Positions 9,209 through 18,667 of a stretch of 41,754 nt of DNA are shown here, one piece after another. The notes below the pieces were generated by a model. It saw only the letters and a list, made by a program, of their open reading frames with translations, did not search any database and was not told the DNA's origin. Numbering within the stretch: position 1 is the first letter of the stretch; each line of letters starts with the position of its first letter. The translations under genes were made by a program, and so were the position numbers. Source of the stretch: Bryobacterales bacterium (lineage in GTDB: Bacteria; Acidobacteriota; Terriglobia; Bryobacterales; Bryobacteraceae); the NCBI GenBank assembly GCA_003170295.1, contig PNAJ01000037.1, positions 1-41,754 on the forward strand, written 5' to 3'.

Positions 9209-9609
9209 TGTCGTTTTCTCCCGAACATATAAAACAGTGCCATCAAACGATTTGTGCACTTCAATTGCGCCCCGTAGTGGTTGGCATTACCGGCGAGGCT
9301 TGCTCGGGTAAAACGTATTTATCGGCTCTTATTCGAGCGTCATTCGATCAGGAGAAGACACCCTATGCGCACTTCAGCTACGACGATTTCCTGATTTCAA
9401 GAGCAGACAGAGAGAAATTGCGAGCACACACTTACCCGGCTGGGCCGTTTGAAGGACGCTCCTACTGGGAAGTGCTCGAGCGTAAGAGAAAACGTGGCGT
9501 CTATAGATCGTGGGATGAGATCGTGGAAATACACGAACGCGTTCAGGCGATCCACTGGAGCCGCGTAAAACCCCAGTCGGCGGACATAGAAATCACCAAC
9601 AGCACTTGA
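9208..9609 (+). pseudogene. Uridine kinase-like P-loop kinase, disrupted
   Basis: This is the downstream part of a small P-loop nucleoside or sugar kinase. The Walker A motif is GEACSGKT, followed by a typical YDDF substrate region and, near the end, EIHERVQ and KPQSADIEI, which match the C-terminal end of this family. The IS630 element lies directly upstream. Bases 8055-8063 (ATG AAG CTA) join in frame to GTG TCG at 9208 when the element is removed, giving an N-terminus [13 protein letters not shown]. The GTG at 9208 could now serve as a start. The middle of the family, about 60 residues after SYWEVLE, also appears absent, so the product would lack part of the fold. Seen: motifs and the in-frame junction. 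Inferred: the internal deletion. Confidence 0.7.
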
Positions 9610-9615
9610 CTCCCG

Positions 9616-10401
9616 TTAAGCAATGACAACGTCGATGCCCAATTGACGCACGGAGTCAAGAAAGCCGGCTTGCGCTTTCGAATCAGTGATCAGCCGTTGC
9701 ACGCGATCGATTGCGCCGATACGAGAGACACTACGCCGGCCCAGCTTGCTGTGATCGGCGACGATTGTCGTTTCCCGCGCTGCATTCATCATGCATTCGT
9801 TGAGATGTGCTTCAAGAATGTCGGGCGTCGAGGGTCCGATGTCGAGCGAGAATCCGTCGACTGCCAGGAAGAGGCGGTCGGCGTGCAACTGCGCCAGCAT
9901 CGCTTCGGTTTGCGGACCGACGAAGGAGCACGAAATCTGCCGCAACACTCCGCCTAACATGATTAGTGTGAGGCCCGGACAATCGGAAAGCTCGCCCGCG
10001 ATATCGAGTGCATTGGTGATGACCGTGAGACCACGAACATTGGTGGTTTTGAGCTCACGGGCGATTTCGAGAGTAGTGGTGCCGTTGTCGAGAATGATCG
10101 TCTCACCGGGCTGAATCAAGCGGGCGGCAGCTTGACCAATTCGAATTTTTTCGTCGTGATGCAGGACCGCTTTGAGGCTCACCGGATAGTCGCGCGTCGG
10201 CTCCTGCGGGCTCACCGCGCCCCCATGGGAGCGAACCAGATTGCCGCTTTCGGCCAGTTGATTCAAGTCAGTGCGGGCAGTGACTGCCGAAACGTTGAAA
10301 CGCCGGACAATTTCGGCGCTGGTGATGCGACCTGTCCCCTTCAACAACTCGAGGATCTTGCGATGTCTCTCTTCGACGAGCAAACGGTTTGAATGTGCCA
10401 T
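9616..10401 (-). CDS. DeoR/GlpR-family transcriptional regulator
   Basis: This 261-residue regulator is read on the minus strand. The open frame extends 19 codons upstream, but the ATG at 10401 (MAHSNRLLVEERHRKIL) matches the usual family start. Residues about 10-60 form the DeoR helix-turn-helix (GRITSAEIVRRFNVSAVTAR), followed by SHGGAV. The effector domain resembles a phosphosugar-binding fold (LDNGTTT, then ADHSKLG). The family usually represses sugar catabolism and responds to phosphorylated sugars. It follows the TonB receptor in the same direction and ends 6 bases from the opposing kinase remnant. Confidence 0.9.
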   Translation of the reverse strand: MAHSNRLLVEERHRKILELLKGTGRITSAEIVRRFNVSAVTARTDLNQLAESGNLVRSHGGAVSPQEPTRDYPVSLKAVLHHDEKIRIGQAAARLIQPGETIILDNGTTTLEIARELKTTNVRGLTVITNALDIAGELSDCPGLTLIMLGGVLRQISCSFVGPQTEAMLAQLHADRLFLAVDGFSLDIGPSTPDILEAHLNECMMNAARETTIVADHSKLGRRSVSRIGAIDRVQRLITDSKAQAGFLDSVRQLGIDVVIA

Positions 10402-10475
10402 ATCCCGCCGAGAGCAGCCTTGCGCAAAGGCGGTCTCTCTATTCTCACTCAAATGCACCGCCGGCTTGCGGCAGC

Positions 10476-13400
10476 TTAGAACGTGATACGCAGGCGAAGG
10501 CGAATGGTCCGGCGGCTTTCCACGCCATCTTGCGAAAAGCTGGAGAGCAGGCGCCCGAAATCCGGATTGCGCGTGATACTGGCGATTTCCGGCTTTAACG
10601 TCGTCGGATTGACCTGCAATGAGAAATCTCCCAGGTTGCCGATGTCGTAGCTATCGGGCGAAAGCAGAGGATGGTTCAGAAGATTCTGGACGTCAGCGCC
10701 CAGTTCAGCCCGCGCCCTATCACCCAGGCGGAACACCTTTTTCAATCCAAGGTTCAGCCCAGACGTCGAGGGACCCGTCAGCAGGTTGCGGACAGCTACG
10801 TTCGGATTGGAGAAAATGTCGGCGCCGAGTGGCATTAGGCCAAAAGCGTTCGGATCCCATATGCGATCACCACTGCGAACATTGGTGTTTCCGCTCACGA
10901 TGGGGCGGAAGGTCGTTCCATAAAAGCCACCGGTGGCGTCGATCGAACCCGAGGCCAAATTGCCAGGCACCACCGGATCGCAATTGTCGCAAACCCAGAA
11001 TGGCGTAAATCCGCTGCCGGACTTAGCGAAACCCTGCCAGGACATCTGCCAACCTCCCGCGACATAGTCGAGCGCTTTCGGGATATTGGCGCCATACTTG
11101 TGTCCACGGCCAAAGGGAGTTTCATAGATGCCGTAAAAAACCAGGCGATTCTTCGAAGTGAAGGCGTCCGGTCCGTAATCGGATGATGCGTTGAACTGGT
11201 TGTAGGGCGTGCCACCGAGACTCGAGTTGCCGGTATCGGGAGCGGTCGACTTTTGATTCAGATAGGTATAACTGACATTGAATGTGAAGCCCGCTGAGAA
11301 GCGTCGCTTCACTTCGAGTTGGAAGGCATGGCTGCGGCCGTGGCCGTAGTTCTGGAATGCAATCATGTAGTCGCTGAGACCTGGAAATTGCTGCCGGGCT
11401 ATGTCGGCTGGCGAGAAATCGCATGTTCCATCGTCAGGACTGCACGGCGTTACGCCGTCGCCTGTCGTCGTTCCAAATGGCTTGTCGCTTGGCGCGATTA
11501 AGCTGGAATCGACTCCCGAGATCAGACGCTGCATCAGCGATCCCAGATAGGACACGCGGATGGCGGTATCCCAGCCAAGGTCGCGTTCGAGGGTGACATT
11601 GAACTGGTGGATGCGTGGCTGCTTGAGATCAAAGGGAACCCAGTTGCCGGAGATGAGGCCGCTCAGCGCCGTCTGTGCGCCGCCGCTCAATGGGTTGGGC
11701 CAGCCCGACAACGGTGTGACGGCCGAGTTCTTGGTCAGCCCCACTTGGAAGGAATTCGTGGCCAGCGGGTCCCGTATGCCCTGCGCGGCAGCCGTCGGGT
11801 AAAACATGCCGTAGCCGCCGCGCAAGACCATCTTGTCGGCGAAACGCCAGGCCAAACCGAGGCGCGGAGCGATGTCGGTCCAATCCGTGCGAACCAACGA
11901 CCTGGGAACGCCGATGGTGTCCGCGGTGACGACGCCGTACTTGATGAAGCGCGTGTCGATGTACTTCAATGTCGACTGCGAAGGTACGACAAACACGCCT
12001 TTGTTGCCATTGGGATTCTTGCCATTCGGATCGAAGTTCGCCAGCAAATCGTGCGCTTCAGTGAAGGGAGTCACCACCTCATAGCGCAGACCGATATTGA
12101 GAGTCAACTTGGGATGAATGTGAAAATCATCCTGGACGAAGAAGCCGGTCTCCCAGTTGTGCACGTCCATGGGCGGCCGGAACAGATTGACGTATCGCAC
12201 CGAATCGGCTGGCAACCCGATCAGGAAGCGCGCCAGTGGACTGGTGCCGCTGCCGCTATAAGTGATCTGGCCACGCGGGCTGCCACGGCCGCTGGTGAAG
12301 CCATCCAGTGCCTGATTCCGCACAAAGTCGGCTCCAGCGCGAATCGTATGTTTGCCTTTGTTCCAACTCAGGGTATCGCCAAACGTCATCAAATTCTGGT
12401 CCAGTGGGCGATAAGTGTTGCGTCCGCCAGTGCCGAAGGCTGCATAGGTCGAACTGTAGGTGATCGCCGGATGCCCAAAGGTGTCCAGAGTTTCGGGCGT
12501 TATCACGACGCCATAGGCGGCGATTTCTGTATCGGTCATGCCGATAGTCTTGAGGAACTGACGCAGCGTCTGATTACTGTGCTTGAGATTGGGCGCCCGG
12601 TTGAATCCCCCACGCACTTCGTTGACGATCGTGGCGCCGAACAAGTGCACCTCGGATAGCGACATCGTCTCATTGCGCTGGGTGTTCTGCGTCAGACCGA
12701 GCGGCGTGTACGGCGCGAGCACTTCATTTGAGGCGGAGTCTAGCGATTGCCCATTGTAGACTCCATACATCCGGTCCCGTGCCGTGAAGTCGTGGTCGAC
12801 ACGAATCGTTCCCAGGTTGCGGTCAGTGGTGCCGGGGGTGTTCGTGTAGAACGCCGTCAATCTGCCGTTTGCGGGATTGATTGGCGATGCGGTGCTGGTT
12901 GCCGGGAAGTAGGTCTGAATCAGTTTTCCCACCACCGGATTCATTAGCCGTTGGGGTATGGTGATGAACTGCTTGCCCAAGCCCCCGACCGTGTTCAGCG
13001 CGACTTCCGAGGCAGTCAGGACCACACTCGCGGGAACATTCGGCTTGGCCGAATCGTTGACCCTCGAAAAGTCGCCAGCCAACAGACTGGGGCCGGGAAG
13101 GGTTGAAGAATAGACATTCACCGGACTGTGAAGAATCCGTTTCTCGAATGCCGCGAAGAAGAACGTTTTTTTCAACTTCGGTACCGGCCCGCCGATTGAG
13201 CCGCCAAATTCATTGAGGTTAAAGTACGGCTTTGGATACGACGATTGCGCGGGTGTCGGCGAAAATGATGCCTGGCCCAACTTGTCGGTGAGACTCCACG
13301 CCGCCAATGCCGAGTTCTTGTTATCGGCGAACAGCGAGCCATGGTAGCTTGAACCGCCGCGGCGCGTCGACACGCGGATGTTCGCGACGCCGGCGTACTC

Positions 13401-14081
13401 GGCGGTGAATGAGTTCGCCAAGACGGTCAATTCGCCAATCGCTTCCAGCGACGGTTGGCTGGTTGTGGGATCGCCGAACACGCCGCCGTTGGATCGCTGG
13501 CCGTCCAGCGAATAGCTGGCTCCATAGCTCTGCGCACCCAGATATTTGAAGGTGCCCGAGCCTTGCGCCTGAGTGATGCTTGGGTTCAGGTATAGGAAAG
13601 ACGTGTAGTCCCGGCTATCGCGGGGAAGTTCGGTGATCTCCTCGTTAGTGATCGTTCCACTGATGGTCGGATTATCGGTCTGGATCAACGAGGCCTGCTC
13701 ATGAACGACCACTGACTGTGAACCCTTTTCGACTTCGAGACGCCCGTCGGCGCGGGCCACTTCGCCCATTCGCAGGGGGACGCCGCTCAGTTCCAATCCA
13801 TTGAACCCAGGAGCTTCGATCAGTACTTTGTAGCGGCCGGTTTTCAAGCCGTTGGCCTCAAACTCACCGATTGAGTTGGTCTTCACTACCCGCCTGATGC
13901 CTGTCTCCGTATCGGTGATGGTTACGTTGGCGGTAGGCACGGCCGCGCCAGAGGCGTCGATCACGTTGCCGCGGATCGTTCCCAGATCCGTTCCTTGAGC
14001 CTGAATTCGAGAGGCCGGCGCGAATGCGAGGGCGGCCAGAAGCACTACCAAAGCAATCCTTGTTGAAGTGAGGGTTCTCAT
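10476..14081 (-). CDS. TonB-dependent receptor with carboxypeptidase-like N-terminal domain
   Basis: This protein of about 1,201 residues is a large outer-membrane transporter of the acidobacterial Oar-like type. The start at 14081 (MRTLTSTRIALVV) gives a clean signal peptide ending near IQAQ; an upstream in-frame ATG at 14132 would add an unlikely extension. A carboxypeptidase regulatory-like beta-sandwich follows (about residues 32-110, GTIRGNVIDASGAAVPTANV), then a plug region (DSRDYTSFLYLNPSI) and a long barrel ending with Phe (LRLRITF), as barrel proteins do. A good sigma-70-like promoter and a GGAGA ribosome site lie upstream. It probably imports a polymer fragment released by the neighbouring hydrolases; this is inferred from position. 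Confidence 0.93.
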   Translation of the reverse strand: MRTLTSTRIALVVLLAALAFAPASRIQAQGTDLGTIRGNVIDASGAAVPTANVTITDTETGIRRVVKTNSIGEFEANGLKTGRYKVLIEAPGFNGLELSGVPLRMGEVARADGRLEVEKGSQSVVVHEQASLIQTDNPTISGTITNEEITELPRDSRDYTSFLYLNPSITQAQGSGTFKYLGAQSYGASYSLDGQRSNGGVFGDPTTSQPSLEAIGELTVLANSFTAEYAGVANIRVSTRRGGSSYHGSLFADNKNSALAAWSLTDKLGQASFSPTPAQSSYPKPYFNLNEFGGSIGGPVPKLKKTFFFAAFEKRILHSPVNVYSSTLPGPSLLAGDFSRVNDSAKPNVPASVVLTASEVALNTVGGLGKQFITIPQRLMNPVVGKLIQTYFPATSTASPINPANGRLTAFYTNTPGTTDRNLGTIRVDHDFTARDRMYGVYNGQSLDSASNEVLAPYTPLGLTQNTQRNETMSLSEVHLFGATIVNEVRGGFNRAPNLKHSNQTLRQFLKTIGMTDTEIAAYGVVITPETLDTFGHPAITYSSTYAAFGTGGRNTYRPLDQNLMTFGDTLSWNKGKHTIRAGADFVRNQALDGFTSGRGSPRGQITYSGSGTSPLARFLIGLPADSVRYVNLFRPPMDVHNWETGFFVQDDFHIHPKLTLNIGLRYEVVTPFTEAHDLLANFDPNGKNPNGNKGVFVVPSQSTLKYIDTRFIKYGVVTADTIGVPRSLVRTDWTDIAPRLGLAWRFADKMVLRGGYGMFYPTAAAQGIRDPLATNSFQVGLTKNSAVTPLSGWPNPLSGGAQTALSGLISGNWVPFDLKQPRIHQFNVTLERDLGWDTAIRVSYLGSLMQRLISGVDSSLIAPSDKPFGTTTGDGVTPCSPDDGTCDFSPADIARQQFPGLSDYMIAFQNYGHGRSHAFQLEVKRRFSAGFTFNVSYTYLNQKSTAPDTGNSSLGGTPYNQFNASSDYGPDAFTSKNRLVFYGIYETPFGRGHKYGANIPKALDYVAGGWQMSWQGFAKSGSGFTPFWVCDNCDPVVPGNLASGSIDATGGFYGTTFRPIVSGNTNVRSGDRIWDPNAFGLMPLGADIFSNPNVAVRNLLTGPSTSGLNLGLKKVFRLGDRARAELGADVQNLLNHPLLSPDSYDIGNLGDFSLQVNPTTLKPEIASITRNPDFGRLLSSFSQDGVESRRTIRLRLRITF

Positions 14082-14122
14082 TGTTCTATCTCCACAACCG
14101 TATGCAAGCGACGTTAAGGCAA

Positions 14123-14151
14123 AGCCTAGCACGGACAGGAAACGAAAGCAA
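14123..14151 (-). promoter_or_regulatory. Probable sigma-70 promoter for the TonB receptor
   Basis: On the minus strand TTGCTT (14151-14146) is followed, after exactly 17 bases, by TAGGCT (14128-14123). The start codon at 14081 lies 41 bases downstream with a GGAGA site. This is similar in form to the promoter at 18076-18104. Confidence 0.5.
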
Positions 14152-14191
14152 TAGAAAACCAGATCGTCGAATGATGTGTGGATTTATCGAT

Positions 14192-15745
14192 CTAAATGCC
14201 CTTGCGCCATCCAGAACTGGACTGTCGTTTGATTACGATCCTGAAGGAGCCATCAGCCTCAACGGGCTGCTCACAGGCCCATCGGACGCGGCGGCGGGCT
14301 CCGCCTTTGCCTTCCAGAGACGCCGAGAGGAAGACGTTTTGACCTTCCAGTTCACGAGACACTGGGAATGCCGCTTGGCGGATTCGCCCCCCGTGTGGAT
14401 GGCCGGCATCCAGGCATCCGCCAGTAATGATCTGGCCCCGAGCGTCTCTGAGTATTAGCCGGAGCAACCCAGGAACGCCAGCAACTCCATCATTGGCGAA
14501 CGTGATCACAAGCTCGTTCCCACCCTGGCGTTTGCGCTGCCAAATCCATGATGGACGAACGCGGTAGCCCAGGCGCTGCCGGAGTTTCGAAAGGCCGCGG
14601 GGAAAGCGCTTCTCATACTCAACAAGATTCGCAGCTTCTGTCCACAGCGACCAGTAGTTTGACCCGATGTCGAGCGCGTGAAGCATGTAGTGCTCCAGCA
14701 TATTCACATCCGCGGCATCTCGCGGAAGGTAACCCGGCGGCGCAGTATCGTAGTCGCGGAAGTAACCATCTTCAAGGATCGAGGCCAGCCATGGCGGCCG
14801 ATTCGCCAGAGCTTCAATCTGCTCAGGTTCCTCGATCAAAATGCTATCGGAGCGCACCCATGCACCCGCCCGCACGCAGGCGTCGATCACTGCGCGGTTT
14901 CCGACGTTGCTGATATCCGGTTGCGTATTGACGGCCAATTGGGCATGTTTGAAGGTGTCGAGTTGCAGGCGCGTCAGGCCCATCATGGTGCGCTCGGCTG
15001 TCTTGTAATCGGCGAAGGTGTTGGCCATTCCGCCGGTATGGGATTCACCCCATAGACCGAACTGCATCAGGTCGATCCACTCGATCAGTGGATTGTTGTC
15101 GAACTCACCGGCCAATAACTCAACCAAGTTGCGGAACGCTTTCAGAAACTCGGGATGGTCGTAGCGCGGCTCGCGGAACTGGAAGTCGCCATAGTCCTTC
15201 AATGATCCGATTTCGACGATCGGAACCTTCGCCTGCACGAAATCGGGCACGGCGAGATACTTCGGCTGGCCCACGGTATTCGACATCATCACGCGGAACG
15301 CTACACGCTTGTTGTGGCGTCGCGCGGCATTGAGCGTCAACGGCCACACTGGATGCAGGTCCAGTCGCCCCGGTTGCTTCTGCACGTCGCGCCAGTCGCA
15401 GCGGATATAGAGGACATCCACAAACGGCAGACTTGCCATTTGTTCGACATGGCGCTCCAACGTCTCGCGACCTTCACGCACCGCTTTTGATGGGCCGGAT
15501 TCCTCCCATGTGTAGCCGACCAATCCAAGTCCAAAGTTCGGCACCGGACCTTCGAATGGCGTCGTTCCGGCGAGGGTGAACCAACCATCATCCTGTTCGA
15601 TTCCAAAAGGTCCATGGTTCAGACGATCGACGGCTTTCGGTCCGGGGCCGAAGTCGTGGCCACTCCACAGGTGTGTCGGGACGTCGGCTTTGGCCTGGAT
15701 TGCGCCGGCCGCAAGCGCTGTTTTAAAGAGGTCGCGTCGGCGCAT
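14192..15745 (-). CDS. Secreted TIM-barrel glycoside hydrolase-like protein
   Basis: This 517-residue protein starts at the ATG at 15745 (MRRRDLFKTALAAG), a twin-arginine-like export signal. The start lies 2 bases after the stop of the upstream gene. The central region has features of a GH-A clan (beta/alpha)8 barrel: IRCDWRDVQKQPGRLD resembles the 'dW..iep.pG.yd' strand, and a glutamate in MQFGLWGE is a candidate acid/base. A C-terminal beta domain begins near residue 400. I cannot assign a GH family; DUF4832-like proteins share this layout. It lies between the beta-propeller and the TonB receptor, so a role in polysaccharide cleavage is likely but not proven. Confidence 0.65.
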   Translation of the reverse strand: MRRRDLFKTALAAGAIQAKADVPTHLWSGHDFGPGPKAVDRLNHGPFGIEQDDGWFTLAGTTPFEGPVPNFGLGLVGYTWEESGPSKAVREGRETLERHVEQMASLPFVDVLYIRCDWRDVQKQPGRLDLHPVWPLTLNAARRHNKRVAFRVMMSNTVGQPKYLAVPDFVQAKVPIVEIGSLKDYGDFQFREPRYDHPEFLKAFRNLVELLAGEFDNNPLIEWIDLMQFGLWGESHTGGMANTFADYKTAERTMMGLTRLQLDTFKHAQLAVNTQPDISNVGNRAVIDACVRAGAWVRSDSILIEEPEQIEALANRPPWLASILEDGYFRDYDTAPPGYLPRDAADVNMLEHYMLHALDIGSNYWSLWTEAANLVEYEKRFPRGLSKLRQRLGYRVRPSWIWQRKRQGGNELVITFANDGVAGVPGLLRLILRDARGQIITGGCLDAGHPHGGRIRQAAFPVSRELEGQNVFLSASLEGKGGARRRVRWACEQPVEADGSFRIVIKRQSSSGWRKGI

Positions 15746-15747
15746 AG

Positions 15748-18009
15748 TTAGCGTTTCGCGTCCAGCGGAGGAACGATGTCGCCGGCGACCTGCGAATCCC
15801 CTGTTGCCGGGCCGTACCAAACACTTCCGCCAAAGGTTGTTACATAAATCATTCCCGGATGCGCTGGGTCAAGGATCACACGATGACCCCATTTGAAGTT
15901 GTAGCCGGGGACGCGTGTCCAGGTCTCGCCCCGATCGGTCGAGCGCCACGCGTTCGACTCGAAACCGCAAGCGTAAAGCATCGAAGGATTCTTCGGATCG
16001 ATGGTCACATCATAGACATGCGAGTCACGATTGAGCGTCTGTTTCCAACTCACGCCACTATCGTTGCTAAGGAAAATGCCGCCGCCGGGGTCCTCTTCTT
16101 TGCCTTTACGGCCCCACGCCGAAAGGTACAACCGGTTTGGATTCTGCGGATCAATCGCCAATCCATTAGGACCATTAACGCCTTCGGGCAAAGCGACGCG
16201 CTCCCAATTCTCCGCGCCGTCGCGCGACCGGTAGAGGCTACCGTCCTGGTCATTGCCAATGGAGCCGTCTTCATTGCGGCGCGCGAGAATCACAAACAGC
16301 GTTCCATTCGAGTCTTGAACCATGCGCCAGGCGAACGGCTCCGCGCTGGGCAGGCCTTTGTTCTTGAGAGCCCACGACGCACCGCCATCGGTAGACTTGT
16401 AAACACCGCGCCCGAAACCGGCGACGTATAGTGTTCGCGCACTGCTCGGGCTGCGCCGATCAATAAGAACGTGCGTCGCGGCTGTCTCACTCATCCCCTT
16501 GTTTTGAACGACCCAAGTCGTGCCGCCATCATCGCTGCGGCAGATGCCGCCTTTGAATGACGCCGGCGAAGTGCGGCGCCACATCTTGGGGCGAGGCAGA
16601 TCGTGGGTGCCGCTCATCACGGCCCACAGCCGGCCCTTCACTTCGGGATCGAACTCAACCCAGTAGGTGGTGTTGTGCCAGGCTCTTGGAACGCCCGGCC
16701 CAATCGCTGACCGCCACCCCGCGCCACCGTCGTCGCTGCGCATCAGACCAATGTCTGTGTAAGAAATGAACATGTGGCCCGGGTCAAACGGATCGAAGTG
16801 AACTCCGTAGGCTGTCGTCACATCGAGCCCATTCGTCGAGTATTCCGAGGCCCCTGTCTTGCGCGTGTAGACCGCATCCCAGTGCTTGCCGCCGTCGGTG
16901 GTTTTGAGAGTACGGCCGAAGTCGGTGCCGTAACATAGGTTCGGATCATTCGGTGAGACGCCCAAGTCAAAAGGTTGTTCCGACCAGCCCGGTCCGAACG
17001 TTGGATTGAGCCAGCCGCCTTGATCGACGTTCGCTGCGGATTGTGAAGCCTCCGACCACGGATAGGTCCAGGTCGCACCGGAATCACGAGTCACGGCTAC
17101 GCCGAAATAGCTGTGGCCGTCTTTCTTCAGGCCACTGTACGACAGGTAGGCGATTTCAGGATGATACAGCGATGTCGCGATCGAACGGGGCTTCAGGTTC
17201 GGCAACAAAGTCCTCCAATGTGCGCCGCCGTCGAGTGACTGAAACGTTCCCGCGGATGTTGCCGCATACACAACCAACTTGTGTTCGGTCTTTACAAAAC
17301 CGGCTGAAAGGCTAATAAACGCAGCACCGGGAATGCTCTCGCCTTCACGCCAAACGTCGTTTTCGCGCACCGATACCTGGGACTTTCCGGCGACGTAAAG
17401 AGTGCGATAGGCGGGCGGTGAATCAGGATCGACATAGATGGAGCGCGCCGGTGACGTCAAGGCGCCCGCGGCGTTCCATGTGTTGCCCCAATCCCTCGAA
17501 ATCCGCAGCTCTGACTTGTGATCGGCGGTCACAGCAACGTACAACATCTTCGAATCGGCTGGATCGATGGCCAGGGCATTTACTGTTTCCTCAGGGCCAG
17601 ACCGTCGAAGAAGCGTCTCTTCGGCGTGGTCCCCAACGATCGCGACACCTCGAACATCCGCAGGCGCGGGGTAGAGCAGTTGCCAGGTCATCCCACTATC
17701 GGTGCTACGAAACAGCCCGACCGAGTAGGCGTACATGACCTTCCGGTCCAAGGGATCGAAAGAAAACACCGATGTGCGGTTGCGCAGGTTGAACATCCGC
17801 CAACTGGCTCCGGCATCCGACGTCAGATAGGAACCCGTCATGTCGCAGGCAACGAACCCTACCTTCGGATCGTGCGGACTGACGGCGGGAAGGAACATCG
17901 CTCCACCACCGCCAGGGCCGACGATCTGCCACTTGCCATGACCCGGGGCGGGGAACGAAGGTGAGGAGAGCAAGAGCGAGGTGAGAAGGAGTGAGCGGGT
18001 CAATGACAA
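15748..18009 (-). CDS. Asp-box beta-propeller protein (GH74/sialidase-like)
   Basis: This 753-residue secreted protein has twelve clear Asp-boxes of the form S/T-x-D-x-G-x-x-W, including TSDAGASW, STDSGMTW, SLDGGAHW, TTDGGKHW, SDDGGTTW and STDRGETW. They are spread along the chain and imply one or two beta-propellers, as in GH74 xyloglucanases, sialidases and VPS10-type proteins. A signal peptide precedes GHGKWQIVGPGGGG. The start is a TTG at 18009, supported by AGGAGA six bases upstream; a second TTG at 18003 is possible. It opens a minus-strand run with the TIM-barrel protein and TonB receptor. GH74-like endoglucanase activity is a reasonable guess, but the catalytic residues cannot be fixed by eye. 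Confidence 0.82.
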   Translation of the reverse strand: MSLTRSLLLTSLLLSSPSFPAPGHGKWQIVGPGGGGAMFLPAVSPHDPKVGFVACDMTGSYLTSDAGASWRMFNLRNRTSVFSFDPLDRKVMYAYSVGLFRSTDSGMTWQLLYPAPADVRGVAIVGDHAEETLLRRSGPEETVNALAIDPADSKMLYVAVTADHKSELRISRDWGNTWNAAGALTSPARSIYVDPDSPPAYRTLYVAGKSQVSVRENDVWREGESIPGAAFISLSAGFVKTEHKLVVYAATSAGTFQSLDGGAHWRTLLPNLKPRSIATSLYHPEIAYLSYSGLKKDGHSYFGVAVTRDSGATWTYPWSEASQSAANVDQGGWLNPTFGPGWSEQPFDLGVSPNDPNLCYGTDFGRTLKTTDGGKHWDAVYTRKTGASEYSTNGLDVTTAYGVHFDPFDPGHMFISYTDIGLMRSDDGGAGWRSAIGPGVPRAWHNTTYWVEFDPEVKGRLWAVMSGTHDLPRPKMWRRTSPASFKGGICRSDDGGTTWVVQNKGMSETAATHVLIDRRSPSSARTLYVAGFGRGVYKSTDGGASWALKNKGLPSAEPFAWRMVQDSNGTLFVILARRNEDGSIGNDQDGSLYRSRDGAENWERVALPEGVNGPNGLAIDPQNPNRLYLSAWGRKGKEEDPGGGIFLSNDSGVSWKQTLNRDSHVYDVTIDPKNPSMLYACGFESNAWRSTDRGETWTRVPGYNFKWGHRVILDPAHPGMIYVTTFGGSVWYGPATGDSQVAGDIVPPLDAKR

Positions 18010-18075
18010 AAAATTTCTCCTGACTTACGTTTACAATCGTTTCTACCAGATTTCGACAGCAAACGCAAATATCAG

Positions 18076-18104
18076 TTGACTTACTTTCGATTGCTTGATA
18101 GGAT
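18076..18104 (+). promoter_or_regulatory. Probable sigma-70 promoter upstream of DUF4832-like relic
   Basis: TTGACT (18076-18081) is followed after exactly 17 bases by TAGGAT (18099-18104). The ATG of the downstream gene is at 18130. The same divergent region holds CGTTTACA (18028-18035), which resembles half of a LacI-family operator, and TGACTTAC occurs at 18021 and 18077 as a short direct repeat. Joint control by the LacI regulator is possible. Confidence 0.5.
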
Positions 18105-18129
18105 CGCAGCTTACGGCAACGACGACTGC

Positions 18130-18646
18130 ATGAAACGCTTGGCCATACCTCGAGTTCAATCCCTTACGCTTGCATGTCTTGCTGGCGTATTATGGGCGCA
18201 GCCTGTCGTCGTCGTCCGTCCACGGCCGATTGATGACGTGCTTATCAATCCGGGAATCGGAGTGCAAACCTTTCAACGGTTCGCTGGACAGCCGATCTAT
18301 CCGGGCATGGAATGGTCTGAAGTGGGACCTGAAGGAAAACTGGCGGACGCGGCCGCGAAGGTCGATTTCCCGCCATCCAGTGTCGCCTATCTGCGCTGGT
18401 TTTGGCATCAGCTCGAGCTACGCTCGGAGTCGGCATCTGCCCGCAATGTGCTGAAATGCGATCTGCGCAAATGGCTTCCTGATGACGCGTTATGGGAGGG
18501 CACAGTACCCGTTGGCCCCAGGCCATTACCAGCTCCGAGTCGCTATCCTCGATCCGTGGACCAGTCTGCCAGCCATTCAACTGGCCATTGCTGGACGTCA
18601 ACCGGATGGTTGGTACACGCTGAGTGAAATAGAGGTCCGCAAGTAG
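18130..18646 (+). pseudogene. DUF4832-like secreted protein, internally deleted
   Basis: The N-terminal part from the ATG at 18130 has a signal peptide and a segment typical of DUF4832-type barrel proteins (LINPGIGVQTFQRF, then SSVAYLRWFWHQLE). The C-terminal end of such a protein appears in another frame from about 18482 to the TAG at 18644-18646 (PGHYQLRVAILDPW, then GRQPDGWYTLSEIEV). Between them the central barrel of several hundred residues is missing and the frame has shifted. The two ends are therefore remnants of one gene joined by a deletion somewhere in 18,420-18,480. It still has a good promoter. Confidence 0.65.
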
Positions 18647-18667
18647 AGAGAATATGAAGGCAACAAG

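Noticed and set aside
11607..12659. Long plus-strand open frame of 350 codons
   Set aside because: It is antisense to the TonB receptor, has no family likeness and its composition is that of a shadow frame.
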